The notes beneath the pieces were generated by a model that had not been told where the DNA came from, did not search any database, and worked only from the letters and a program-made list of their open reading frames with translations. Position numbers and translations under genes: made by a program. Source: Lachnospiraceae bacterium (GTDB lineage Bacteria > Bacillota > Clostridia > Lachnospirales > Lachnospiraceae). From it: a stretch of 14,753 nt of DNA. The DNA lies in the NCBI GenBank assembly GCA_003447895.1, contig DLYC01000249.1:7836-22588 (forward strand), read 5' to 3'. Below are positions 1 to 7,208 of the stretch, in pieces. The number at the start of each line of letters is the position of its first letter. Positions within the stretch are counted from its first letter, which is position 1.

Positions 1-105
1 AGCCGGGAGGAAGTGCTCTCCACCTACGAGACGATGAAGAAGAATCAATACGGACAGTATCTCAAGGATGTACTGGACGGCAAATATATTGATGAACTCC
101 GGTAA
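1..105 (+). CDS. C-terminal fragment of an unidentified protein
   Basis: An open frame enters from the left edge and ends at a TAA at 103-105, leaving the last 34 residues (ending KYIDELR). The tail is hydrophilic, rich in Lys, Asp and Tyr, with no membrane segment. I do not recognise the family. It ends about 100 bases upstream of the first glycosyltransferase and on the same strand, so it is probably another gene of the same polysaccharide locus, but that is context only. It is called coding because the frame is in phase with a plausible stop and the gene-like composition stops there. Confidence 0.6.
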   Translation, partial: SREEVLSTYETMKKNQYGQYLKDVLDGKYIDELR

Positions 106-150
106 GAACCGGGCTTAAGCAGGAACCTGACCTGCATAAGAACCGGACTT
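103..150 (+). repeat. Short imperfect direct repeat in the first intergenic gap
   Basis: TAAGAACCGGGCTT at 103-116 recurs as TAAGAACCGGACTT at 137-150 (13 of 14 bases), with a small inverted repeat GCAGG/CCTGC (119-123/131-135) between the copies. The first copy includes the stop codon of the upstream gene. No T-run follows, so it is not an intrinsic terminator. It may be a small duplication relic; no function is evident. Confidence 0.5.
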
Positions 151-205
151 TCATGAAGAAACAGACTATAACGGAGCAAAGAATTAAGACAAGGATGTGA
201 GACAG

Positions 206-1156
206 TTGGACAAGATAGCAGTACTGATTCCGTGTTACAATGAAGAGAAGACGATCCGGAAGGTCGTCACGGACTGGAAGAATTCCCTTCCGGAGGCCGT
301 AATCTATGTGTATGACAACAATTCCAAGGACAACACGGCGAAGATCGCCGCGGAGTGCGGCGCGGTCGTGAGGCACGAGTACCAGCAGGGAAAGGGAAAC
401 GTGATCCGCAGAATGTTCAGGGAGATCGACGCGGAGTGTTATATTATGGTAGACGGCGACGACACTTACCCGGCCGAATACGGAAGGCAGATGGCCGATC
501 TGGTCCTTCATAAGGGCGCGGACATGGTAGTCGGTGACAGGCTGTCCTCCACCTATTTCGAGGAGAACAAGCGCCCCTTCCACAATTTGGGAAACAGTCT
601 TGTGAGAGGGAGCATCAACCGCCTGTTCGGGACCAATATCCGGGATATCATGACCGGCTACAGAGCTTTCAGCTTTCTCTTTGTAAAGAGCTTCCCGGTG
701 CTCTCGAAGGGATTTGAGATCGAGACCGAGATGAGCATCCACGCGGTCGAGAAGAACATGAGAATTGAGAACGTCGTGATCGAGTACCGGGACAGGCCGG
801 AGGGAAGTGAATCCAAACTGAACACCTATTCGGACGGCGCCAAGGTCCTCAATACGATCTTCAGGCTCTATAAGAACTACCGCCCCATGGGCTTTTTCAT
901 GGGACTGGCTGTTTTCCTCTTTATTTTAGCTCTGATCCTGTTTGTGCCGGTCCTGTTTGACTTCGCCAGAACCGGGCAGGTTCCCAGGTTCCCGACCCTG
1001 ATCGTCTCCGGATTTATCGCGCTTGCGGGGATCCTGTCCCTCTACGCGGGGCTCATTCTGAGCACGATCGTGGAGAAAGAGAGGCAGGAGTTTGAGTTCA
1101 GGCTGATCACAACGGATCATATTTATAAAGAACTGATGTGGAAAAAGACAGAATAA
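206..1156 (+). CDS. DPM1-like family 2 glycosyltransferase with two C-terminal membrane helices
   Basis: An inverting GT-A glycosyltransferase, probably moving a sugar from a nucleotide donor to polyprenyl phosphate or a lipid-linked glycan at the inner membrane face. Numbering from TTG 206: the nucleotide-binding start reads VLIPCYNEE (residues 6-14), the metal-binding DGDD is at 83-86, and a MTGYR motif lies in the acceptor region. Two hydrophobic segments follow at about 228-250 and 262-286, then a basic amphipathic tail (VEKERQEFEFRL), the layout of DPM1/GtrB-type enzymes. A longer start, GTG at 197, is possible. I prefer TTG 206 because AAGGATGTGA at 191-200 matches the ideal Shine-Dalgarno at 9 of 10 bases, is correctly spaced for 206, and overlaps the GTG. 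The acceptor and sugar cannot be told from sequence. Confidence 0.88.
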   Translation: MDKIAVLIPCYNEEKTIRKVVTDWKNSLPEAVIYVYDNNSKDNTAKIAAECGAVVRHEYQQGKGNVIRRMFREIDAECYIMVDGDDTYPAEYGRQMADLVLHKGADMVVGDRLSSTYFEENKRPFHNLGNSLVRGSINRLFGTNIRDIMTGYRAFSFLFVKSFPVLSKGFEIETEMSIHAVEKNMRIENVVIEYRDRPEGSESKLNTYSDGAKVLNTIFRLYKNYRPMGFFMGLAVFLFILALILFVPVLFDFARTGQVPRFPTLIVSGFIALAGILSLYAGLILSTIVEKERQEFEFRLITTDHIYKELMWKKTE

Positions 1157-1174
1157 TATATTATAATTAGTCGG

Positions 1175-1205
1175 TTGCGTAACTTTTGCGCTTTTATGAT
1201 ATAAT
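1175..1205 (+). promoter_or_regulatory. Extended -10 sigma-A promoter for the GT4 gene
   Basis: TGATATAAT at 1197-1205 is a perfect TATAAT preceded by the TGn extension. A weak -35 candidate (TTGCGT, 1175-1180) lies 19 bases upstream, longer than ideal, but extended -10 promoters depend less on the -35. Transcription would start near 1212, giving a leader of about 35 bases before GTG 1247. It sits in the AT-rich gap between two GC-rich genes. Confidence 0.65.
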
Positions 1206-1246
1206 AGTTTTGGTTTTTTTAGTTGCATTGACACAGGAGAAGGATA

Positions 1247-2404
1247 GTGGCAAGGAAGATACGTGTTTTACATATCGCGGAAGCGCCCGGAGGTGTGGAG
1301 CGGTACTTGGTCGCGCTATTGACTAAGCTCAAACAGAATTATAGTGATCAGTTGGAGCATATCCTCTTGTGTTCTGATTCTTTTGACGCAGGTAAGTTTA
1401 AGGATATCACTTCCAGGGTCGAGCATGTGCCGGATATGCACCATGCGATCAGCGCAGCCTCCGACTGCAGGAGCGTCATGGCTGTGAGAAGACTCATTGC
1501 CAAATACAAACCCGACGTTGTGTACTGTCACAGTTCCAAGGCGGGCGCGATCGGACGTCTGGCCAACGTGGGCATGAAGAACCGATACGGGAAGAAGAAT
1601 CTGTGCATTTACAATGCGCACGGCTGGGCATTCAACATGAAGGGCGCGACAGGAAATATGATCCGCTCCTATATCATGATCGAGAAGATGCTCGCGCCTA
1701 TGACCGATAAGATCGTCTGCATCTCCGAGTTTGAGAAGAACTCGGCACTGGAGTACGGAATCTGCGCACCCTCGAGACTCAAGGTCATCTACAACGGGAT
1801 CGATCTCGACGAGATGGAGAGGGCGGAGAGCATTCCGCGCAGCGTGCTGAATATCCCCGAGGACGCTTTTGTCGTGGGAATGGTGGGCAGGCTTGCGATG
1901 CAGAAGGCGCCGGATGTATTTGTCCGGGCGGCTTCGGAGATCAAGAGAAAGATTCCCAAGGCGTTCTTTATGATCGTCGGAGACGGCCTGAACCGCGATG
2001 CGACAGAGAAACTGATCGCGGAATGCGGACTTACGGACTCCTTCCTGATCACCGGCTGGGTCTCAGACCCGCTCGACTATATCGGAAACTTTGATGTCGC
2101 AATGCTTCTTAGCAGATGGGAAGGGTTCGGACTTGTCCTTCCGGAATACATGCTGACAAGAAAGCCGATCGTAGCGGCCAGGGTCGACGCGATTCCCGAA
2201 ATCGTCCAGGACGGGGTCAACGGGCTCCTTGTAAACCGCGAGGACTTCCGGGGCGCCGCGCAGGCTGCGGTCAGGATCTATCACGACGAGGAACTTTGCG
2301 GGAGGCTGGTAGAGAACGGCTACAAGATCGTGAGAGAGAGGTTTGATGTAGAGCGCACCGCGCGTGAGCACAGAGATCTGTTCATGGGCATGTCCACTAA
2401 CTGA
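1247..2404 (+). CDS. Family 4 glycosyltransferase (GT-B fold)
   Basis: A retaining cytoplasmic glycosyltransferase of 385 residues, usual for the family, likely extending the lipid-linked repeat unit from a nucleotide-sugar donor. The N-terminal acceptor domain starts with VLHIAEAPGGVERYL, whose GGVER loop is typical of GT4. The C-terminal donor domain has VGMVGRLAMQKAPD, then VGDG, and the EX7E signature EGFGLVLPE at 292-300. The start is GTG 1247 with AGGAGAAGG ending four bases before it. No membrane segment is seen. It has its own extended -10 promoter, and the next gene begins 22 bases after its stop, so the two are probably co-transcribed. Donor and acceptor are unknown. Confidence 0.9.
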   Translation: MARKIRVLHIAEAPGGVERYLVALLTKLKQNYSDQLEHILLCSDSFDAGKFKDITSRVEHVPDMHHAISAASDCRSVMAVRRLIAKYKPDVVYCHSSKAGAIGRLANVGMKNRYGKKNLCIYNAHGWAFNMKGATGNMIRSYIMIEKMLAPMTDKIVCISEFEKNSALEYGICAPSRLKVIYNGIDLDEMERAESIPRSVLNIPEDAFVVGMVGRLAMQKAPDVFVRAASEIKRKIPKAFFMIVGDGLNRDATEKLIAECGLTDSFLITGWVSDPLDYIGNFDVAMLLSRWEGFGLVLPEYMLTRKPIVAARVDAIPEIVQDGVNGLLVNREDFRGAAQAAVRIYHDEELCGRLVENGYKIVRERFDVERTAREHRDLFMGMSTN

Positions 2405-2426
2405 TCGGCCGCACCGGCCTTTATCG

Positions 2427-4802
2427 ATGAATATGAAAGATGCATGCATACTGACGAAATTTTATAAGAATTACAACTATGGCGGAATGCTTCAGGGGTA
2501 CGCCCTTAAAAGGGCGGTCAGAGATCTGGGGTATTCCGTCGATCTCATATCATACGATGTGAACGCAAATCCCAACCCCGTCTATCCGGGGCTTCGGCAG
2601 CAGATCGAGCAGTACGGCCCGTTCTCCGCAGTGGAGAAGGCGGGAGAGAAGGCGGTTGCCAAGGGGAGTTTTCTGATCTCAGACATCCTTGCGCAAAGAA
2701 AAGAACGCTTCGAGGCGTTCATGGAGGAAACACAGCCTTCCGAGAAACTCTATGACGACAAGTCGGCGGAAGAGCTGTGCCGCAGATACCGGGCGCTGAT
2801 CAGCGGCTCAGACCAGGTCTGGAATCCCAACGCGGTCAGGAATCTGTACCTGCAGACATTTGCGGAGGATCCGGCCAGAAAGATCGCCTATGCCGCCAGT
2901 ATAGGGAGAGATTCCTTTTCGGAGAGAGAAGCCTCCGTCCTGATCCCCGCGATCAGGGAATTCGGGTCGATCAGCGTCAGGGAGCGCACAGCGAAGAAGC
3001 TCCTGAAAAGGTATATCGAGGCGCCGATCGAGACTTCGCTCGATCCCACCCTTCTTCTTAGCGCGGAGGAGTGGTCGGAAGTGGCCTCGGATCCGCTCGT
3101 CGAGGGGAAGTATGTTTTGGTGTACTTTTTCTCGGACAGCCTGAACGTGAGAAGAAGAGCCGAACAGCTCTTTGCAAAGCGCGGCATGAAGATGGTCTTT
3201 ATTCCCTATGCCAAGCAGGAGTATAATCTGACAGACGCTTCCGGACCCGGCGAGAGGATGGAGGATGTGGGCCCCAGGGAGTTTGTATCCCTTGTCCAAA
3301 ATGCCTCCTTCGTACTGACGGATTCTTTCCACGGGGCAGTCTTTTCCCTGATCTTTAAGAAGCCCTTCGCGGTATTTGAGAGAAACAGGAACGGGCATGT
3401 GTCCATGAATTCCAGGCTCTACGATCTCTTGAACCTCTTCGATCAGTCCCATCGGCTGGTCAACGCGAAGACGGGCGTCGAGCCGGACTATCTGTTTGAA
3501 GTGGACCGGGAAAAAATAGAGAGCATCTGGGCCTCTGAGAAGAAGCGGTCACTTGAGTATCTCTCCGGAGCGCTTAAGAGAGCCATCCTTGCGGCCGGAC
3601 ACAGTGAGCGCATGGTCACGGTATCCTCCGACGAGGAGCGGTGCACGGGATGCGGCGCCTGCGCGGCGGTGTGTCCCACAGGCTGCATTTCCCTGGAGAG
3701 CAACCGAAACGGATTTATTGTCCCCGTGATCGATGCGGACAAGTGCATCAAGTGCGGGCGGTGCCTTGCGACCTGCCCGGTACAGGGAAAAAGGCCGGAG
3801 ATGTTCACGCCGGTGCGCTGCCTGGGCGCATATGCGATCTACGAGGACAAGGAGAGCGCTTCCGGCGGAATCGGCGGCATACTCTGCCGTCTGTTTGCGG
3901 AAACGGGCGGAGTGGTCTACGGAACAGCCTATACAGAAGGAATGAATGTCTGCGCGGTGAGAGCGGACAGCCCGGAGGAGACAGAGGCCTTCAAGGGCAC
4001 CAAATATGTACAATCCTATATGGGAGATTCCGCGGCCAGGGTGGTCATGGACCTCGCGGCGGGCCGAAAGGTCCTGTTTACGGGAACTCCCTGCCAGATC
4101 GCCGGTGTGCGCGCAGCCGTGAAGACGCGCTGTCCTTCGAAGGCGCAGAACCTGTATACGGCGGAGATCATCTGCCACGGCGTTCCCTCTCCTTTGATGT
4201 TTAAACGCTATCTCAACTGGCTGTGGGAGAAGCACGGACAGAAAGTGGAAGAATACCGTTTCAGGGTCAAGGAGCGGGACACCGATCCGGATTATATGGT
4301 CAGGATCGGCCTTGAGAACGGAAGCAAAGTGATACAGACCGGCTTCAGGGATCCCTATTACAGGCTGTTTCTCTCTTCCAAGTGGTTTCGAAAGAGCTGC
4401 TATGAGTGTCCCTTCGCATCCCAGAAGAGAGCGGCCGATCTTACGATGGGCGATTTCTGGAATGCCGAGATACTCCCCGAGGAGTTCGGGAAGGACAGGA
4501 GAGTTTCCGTGGTCCTGATCAACAACCGGCGCGGGGAGGAACTTCTAAGGCTCATCTTCGGCGAACTGGAAGCCGTGGATATTTCCTGGGAGACGGCCGC
4601 GGAAGGAAACGCGAACCTCCGGCGCCCGACGCCCAAACCCTCCGTGTACACGGAATTTGGGGACGTCAGGGATACGGGTGCTTTCTTCGACCATGAGGCC
4701 ACAGGCAAGGTGAACCGGGGCAAGTACTGGTTCAGCAAACTTACGCCCGGCGTAAGACGCGCGGTCAAAAAAGAGATTCATCTGTGGAGACACAAAGATT
4801 AA
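2427..4802 (+). CDS. Polysaccharide pyruvyltransferase fused to a ferredoxin/FrhB-type redox module
   Basis: A 791-residue fusion. Residues 1 to about 380 are a polysaccharide pyruvyltransferase (CsaB/PssM-like) domain: ILTKFYKNYNYGGMLQGYAL near the start, SGSDQVW at 126-132 and DSFHG at 299-303. Then come two ferredoxin clusters, CTGCGACAAVCP (C406, C409, C412, C416) and CIKCGRCLATCP (C440, C443, C446, C450). The rest is FrhB N- and C-domains: SASGGIGG, GTPCQ (C556), EIICHGVPSP, CYEC (C658, C661) and TMGDFW at 673-678. FrhB relatives are flavin and [4Fe-4S] enzymes moving electrons to or from F420 or other substrates; most Clostridia lack F420, so the acceptor here is probably the glycan or its precursor (inference). 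The frame opens upstream at GTG 2364 inside the GT4 gene, but homology begins at ATG 2427 or 2433. No good ribosome site precedes either, so coupling to the GT4 stop is likely. Confidence 0.88.
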   Translation: MNMKDACILTKFYKNYNYGGMLQGYALKRAVRDLGYSVDLISYDVNANPNPVYPGLRQQIEQYGPFSAVEKAGEKAVAKGSFLISDILAQRKERFEAFMEETQPSEKLYDDKSAEELCRRYRALISGSDQVWNPNAVRNLYLQTFAEDPARKIAYAASIGRDSFSEREASVLIPAIREFGSISVRERTAKKLLKRYIEAPIETSLDPTLLLSAEEWSEVASDPLVEGKYVLVYFFSDSLNVRRRAEQLFAKRGMKMVFIPYAKQEYNLTDASGPGERMEDVGPREFVSLVQNASFVLTDSFHGAVFSLIFKKPFAVFERNRNGHVSMNSRLYDLLNLFDQSHRLVNAKTGVEPDYLFEVDREKIESIWASEKKRSLEYLSGALKRAILAAGHSERMVTVSSDEERCTGCGACAAVCPTGCISLESNRNGFIVPVIDADKCIKCGRCLATCPVQGKRPEMFTPVRCLGAYAIYEDKESASGGIGGILCRLFAETGGVVYGTAYTEGMNVCAVRADSPEETEAFKGTKYVQSYMGDSAARVVMDLAAGRKVLFTGTPCQIAGVRAAVKTRCPSKAQNLYTAEIICHGVPSPLMFKRYLNWLWEKHGQKVEEYRFRVKERDTDPDYMVRIGLENGSKVIQTGFRDPYYRLFLSSKWFRKSCYECPFASQKRAADLTMGDFWNAEILPEEFGKDRRVSVVLINNRRGEELLRLIFGELEAVDISWETAAEGNANLRRPTPKPSVYTEFGDVRDTGAFFDHEATGKVNRGKYWFSKLTPGVRRAVKKEIHLWRHKD

Positions 4803-4860
4803 CTGATAAGCAGAAGGGATTGGATGGATTTCCGGTCTTGAACGGATAGGCAGGTGTGTA

Positions 4861-6027
4861 ATGAAAAAAGCAATTGTAATAGGCGGCGGAAACGGAATGG
4901 GTCTTGCGATCTCCCTGGACCTGATCGGAAGGGGCTACATGGTCGCGGTGTTGGATATCAAGGCGCCGGAAGAGGGGGTGCTCCCCGAAGGAAGCTATTC
5001 CTATGAGTATATTGACCTCTACTACCTCGACGAAGAGAGACTGGCGGAGCTGGCAAAAGACGAGGACCTGGAGGTCCTTATGATCACAGCCGGCATCGGC
5101 CGGGTGGCGGAGTTTGAACTCTTTAAGACTTATGAGATCGAAAAGATCATGACGATCAATGCGACATCGACGATCAAGATCCTCCGCCTGTTCTACGACA
5201 GGATCAATAGCGACCGGGACTTCTATGCGGGCGTCATGGGATCGATCTCGGGCTGGATGTCCTCGCCGATGACGGCGGTATACGCCTCCTCCAAGGCGGC
5301 AGTCTGCAGGCTGATCGAGAGCGTCAACATTGAGTTGGAAGTGGCGGGACGGGCAAACCGGATCCTCAACGTATCCCCGGCCTCCTTCAAAGGCTCCAGG
5401 TTCTACGGCGGACCCAACAATATGGACCTGCTCTCAGGACCTGCCGGCGAGATCACGGACCGCCTCTTTGAGAGGGAAACCCTCTATATTCCGCAGTACG
5501 AGGAGACTTTCAAGGGAGTTCTTGAGAGATACCACAGAGACCCGCACGAATACGGCCTTCACAGCTATCAGTACAAGAAGGACTCCGGGCGCGCCGCGGA
5601 CAAGAGCCGCATGCGCGTGGGATACCTGTCGGGAACCTTTGATCTCTTCCACGTGGGGCATCTCAATCTTTTGAAACGGGCCAAGGAAAAATGCGATTAT
5701 CTGATCGTCGGCGTACACAACAACGGAAAGTGGAAGGGCAAAGAGACCTTTATCCCGCTCGACCAGAGAAAGCAGATCGTGGCGGCCTGCAAATATGTGG
5801 ACCGGGTCGTGGATTCCTGCCCGGAAGACGCGGACGCGTGGGACCTGTGGCATTACGACAGACTTTTCGTCGGATCCGACTACAAGGGGACCGAGCGCTT
5901 TAACCGCTATGAGGAGTACTTCAAGGACAAGGGAGTGGAGATCATCTACTTCCCTTACACGAAGAGCACCAGCAGCACGGCGATCCGAAAAGCGATCCAC
6001 GAGAGCGCCAAGAGGGAAGAGCAGTAA
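4861..6027 (+). CDS. Fused short-chain dehydrogenase and TagD-like cytidylyltransferase
   Basis: A bifunctional 388-residue protein. Residues 1 to about 235 are a short-chain dehydrogenase/reductase: the NAD(P)-binding turn GGGNGMG at 8-14, and a full catalytic set N100, S128, Y141 and K145 (YASSK). From about 251 a cytidylyltransferase of the glycerol-3-phosphate type follows: GTFDLFHVGH with HVGH at 264-267, a QRKQIV segment, VGSDYKG, and KSTSSTAIR near the C-terminus, matching the RTSGISTT-like motif of TagD. A reductase coupled to a CTP-using transferase suggests that a keto- or aldose-phosphate is reduced to a polyol phosphate and activated as a CDP-polyol, as separate enzymes do for CDP-ribitol, CDP-arabinitol or CDP-mannitol. 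The polyol cannot be named. The start is ATG 4861 after AGGTG. The next gene, though behind a new promoter, is a CDP-alcohol transferase. Confidence 0.87.
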   Translation: MKKAIVIGGGNGMGLAISLDLIGRGYMVAVLDIKAPEEGVLPEGSYSYEYIDLYYLDEERLAELAKDEDLEVLMITAGIGRVAEFELFKTYEIEKIMTINATSTIKILRLFYDRINSDRDFYAGVMGSISGWMSSPMTAVYASSKAAVCRLIESVNIELEVAGRANRILNVSPASFKGSRFYGGPNNMDLLSGPAGEITDRLFERETLYIPQYEETFKGVLERYHRDPHEYGLHSYQYKKDSGRAADKSRMRVGYLSGTFDLFHVGHLNLLKRAKEKCDYLIVGVHNNGKWKGKETFIPLDQRKQIVAACKYVDRVVDSCPEDADAWDLWHYDRLFVGSDYKGTERFNRYEEYFKDKGVEIIYFPYTKSTSSTAIRKAIHESAKREEQ

Positions 6028-6100
6028 AGAAAGATTCGCGCAAAGTTCTGTAAAATGAGTCCCGCAGGTAAAAGGGACTTGAAGAGAGAAGCATGAGAAC

Positions 6101-6145
6101 GGGCCTCTGACAACCGCCGAAAAGGCAGTGTCAGGGGCCCTTTTT
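6101..6145 (+). terminator. Strong intrinsic terminator after the SDR-cytidylyltransferase gene
   Basis: GGGCCTCTGACA (6101-6112) pairs with TGTCAGGGGCCC (6129-6140) through 12 base pairs with one G-U, followed at once by TTTTT. The loop holds a secondary GCC/GGC mini-hairpin. It should end most transcripts from the first block. Confidence 0.9.
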
Positions 6146-6183
6146 ATGCCTCCCGGCAATCTTGCGCCTGTTCGGGCTCAGAC

Positions 6184-6212
6184 TTGACACGAAATACAAA
6201 TTAGTATATAAA
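6184..6212 (+). promoter_or_regulatory. Near-consensus sigma-A promoter of the second block
   Basis: A perfect -35 TTGACA (6184-6189), a 17-base spacer and a -10 TATAAA (6207-6212). The predicted start is near 6219, giving a leader of about 32 bases with AAGGA (6241-6245) ahead of ATG 6251. It comes straight after an intrinsic terminator, so the downstream genes form an independently driven transcription unit. Confidence 0.88.
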
Positions 6213-6250
6213 GAAAAAAGACTTTAAATAGAAAGAGTTTAAGGATTTAT

Positions 6251-6985
6251 ATGATTACCTACAAAGATGTTGCGGAAAAATCAATGACTTCGGACAAAAA
6301 GGCATCGGCTCAGTCGGATCTGTTTGCTTTCTATGTGATCAGACCGATTTCTTTTTTTGTGACGATCCCGTTTTTGCATACGAGCCTCACACCGAATATG
6401 ATCTCGGTGATCTCCATCATACCGGTCATGATCGGCTTTGTGCTCTCGTGGTACACCTACTCGAAGACCGGGATGCTGGTCAGCTGGCTGATGTTCTTTA
6501 TCTGGGATATTCTGGACAGTGTGGACGGCAATGTGGCAAGGTACAGAAGGCAGCTTTCAAGGCTCGGGAGCGTGTATGACGCGATGAGCGGATACCTGGA
6601 GGCCTCCTTCGTATTCTTCTCAGCCGCCATCATGGCGGCCCACAGCAGCGGCCCTCTGGTCCGCGCGGGAATGCTTACGGCTGAGCGTCTTGTGATCTTT
6701 GGCGGGATCACGGCCGTGATGAACATGTATCCCCGTCTCGTTATGCATAAGACAGTCACCACGCTTATGGATAAGGGACAGGTGAAGGAGATCAGCGAGA
6801 AGAAGGAATACGGGATCGTGAAGATCGTTGCGCTCAATCTCAAGTCCTGCGCGGGCGGGGCTCTGGTTCTGATGCTTCTGGCGATCCTCTTTAATCTTCT
6901 GGATCTCTATACGGTGTTCTATCTGGTCTTCAACCTGGCGGTAGCGGTCGCGACGATCGTCTCTATCTTAAGAAAGAACGCCTGA
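6251..6985 (+). CDS. CDP-alcohol phosphatidyltransferase-like membrane protein
   Basis: A 244-residue integral membrane protein of the CDP-alcohol phosphotransferase superfamily, which moves a phospho-alcohol from a CDP-alcohol to an acceptor hydroxyl with loss of CMP. The signature lies at D89, D92, G93, A96, R97, G106 and D110, in the pattern DxxDGxxAR(x8)GxxxDxxx. The fourth aspartate, expected at 114, is glycine (DAMSG). Several hydrophobic segments flank it, around 25-45, 50-85, 115-135 and 195-240, and TPNMIS at 47-52 is the usual entry helix sequence. The upstream SDR-cytidylyltransferase could supply its CDP-alcohol, so its product may be a polyol-phosphate-decorated lipid or glycan rather than a housekeeping phospholipid (inference). 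The missing acid residue casts doubt on normal catalysis. Confidence 0.82.
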   Translation: MITYKDVAEKSMTSDKKASAQSDLFAFYVIRPISFFVTIPFLHTSLTPNMISVISIIPVMIGFVLSWYTYSKTGMLVSWLMFFIWDILDSVDGNVARYRRQLSRLGSVYDAMSGYLEASFVFFSAAIMAAHSSGPLVRAGMLTAERLVIFGGITAVMNMYPRLVMHKTVTTLMDKGQVKEISEKKEYGIVKIVALNLKSCAGGALVLMLLAILFNLLDLYTVFYLVFNLAVAVATIVSILRKNA

Positions 6986-7000
6986 AGAAAGAACGCCTGA
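6971..7000 (+). repeat. Perfect 15-bp tandem duplication across the stop codon
   Basis: AGAAAGAACGCCTGA at 6971-6985 is immediately repeated at 6986-7000. The first copy encodes the last four residues (RKNA) and the stop of the CDP-alcohol transferase gene. The second repeats them in frame behind the stop, so the duplication is protein-neutral. It looks like a recent replication-slippage event. Confidence 0.9.
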
Positions 7001-7072
7001 AACAGGACGGACGGGGGAAAGCCCCGGCCATTGTCGAACATACAGAAATCTTACAGTGAATGTAATCGGGGA

Positions 7073-7103
7073 AAGAGCGGAGTAACAATCCGCTTTTCTC
7101 TTT
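7073..7103 (+). terminator. Possible weak terminator or attenuator hairpin in the Stealth leader
   Basis: AAGAGCGGA (7073-7081) pairs with TCCGCTTTT (7089-7097), nine pairs including one G-U, with a 7-base loop, followed by CTCTTT. The stem is modest and the T-tract interrupted, so termination would be partial at best. The hairpin shares its core with the next one downstream and can form alternative pairings with it. Confidence 0.4.
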
Positions 7104-7144
7104 ATGTGTCGTTTTTGGGAAAGAAGCGCTTCGCGGGCAGGTGC

Positions 7145-7173
7145 GGAAAGCGGACCGCGAATGTCCGCTTTCC
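7145..7173 (+). other. Perfect 11-bp hairpin in the leader of the Stealth gene
   Basis: GGAAAGCGGAC (7145-7155) and GTCCGCTTTCC (7163-7173) are exact inverse complements around a 7-base loop. No T-run follows on either strand, so it is not a simple terminator. It lies about 35 bases before the start codon of the Stealth protein, between two genes presumed co-transcribed, so it could affect mRNA stability or expression of the downstream gene. Confidence 0.75.
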
Positions 7174-7208
7174 TGTATGCGCTAAAAAAACAGAGGGAGA
7201 GAGCAGCT

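Noticed and set aside
144-172. Possible promoter for the GT2 gene using TATAAC at 167-172
   Set aside because: No acceptable -35 lies 16-18 bases upstream, and the gene may be read from an upstream promoter outside the window.
62-742. A 226-residue minus-strand frame over the GT2 gene
   Set aside because: It lies opposite a gene with clear glycosyltransferase motifs, shows no recognisable domain or ribosome site, and is typical of shadow frames in GC-rich DNA. The other long minus-strand frames (2808-3452, 3549-4235, 5434-6159, 9427-9951, 9979-10782, 13126-13815, 13831-14547) were rejected for the same reason.
2364-2426. Upstream GTG start for the pyruvyltransferase fusion
   Set aside because: It would overlap the end of the GT4 gene and add 21 residues with no family resemblance before the typical N-terminal strand.
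3641-4204. A 187-residue plus-strand frame inside the pyruvyltransferase-FrhB gene
   Set aside because: It is out of frame with the ferredoxin and FrhB motifs, which are intact in the main frame, so it is a shadow rather than sign of a frameshift.
6056-6097. A 13-codon frame (ATG to TGA) just before the first terminator, with an AGTCCC/GGGACT inverted repeat
   Set aside because: No ribosome site, no T-run after the hairpin and no downstream gene that it would lead. Read as untranslated trailer.
7012-7026. GC-rich hairpin CGGGG/CCCCG after the CDP-alcohol transferase gene as a terminator
   Set aside because: Only five pairs and no T-run follows, so termination is unlikely.
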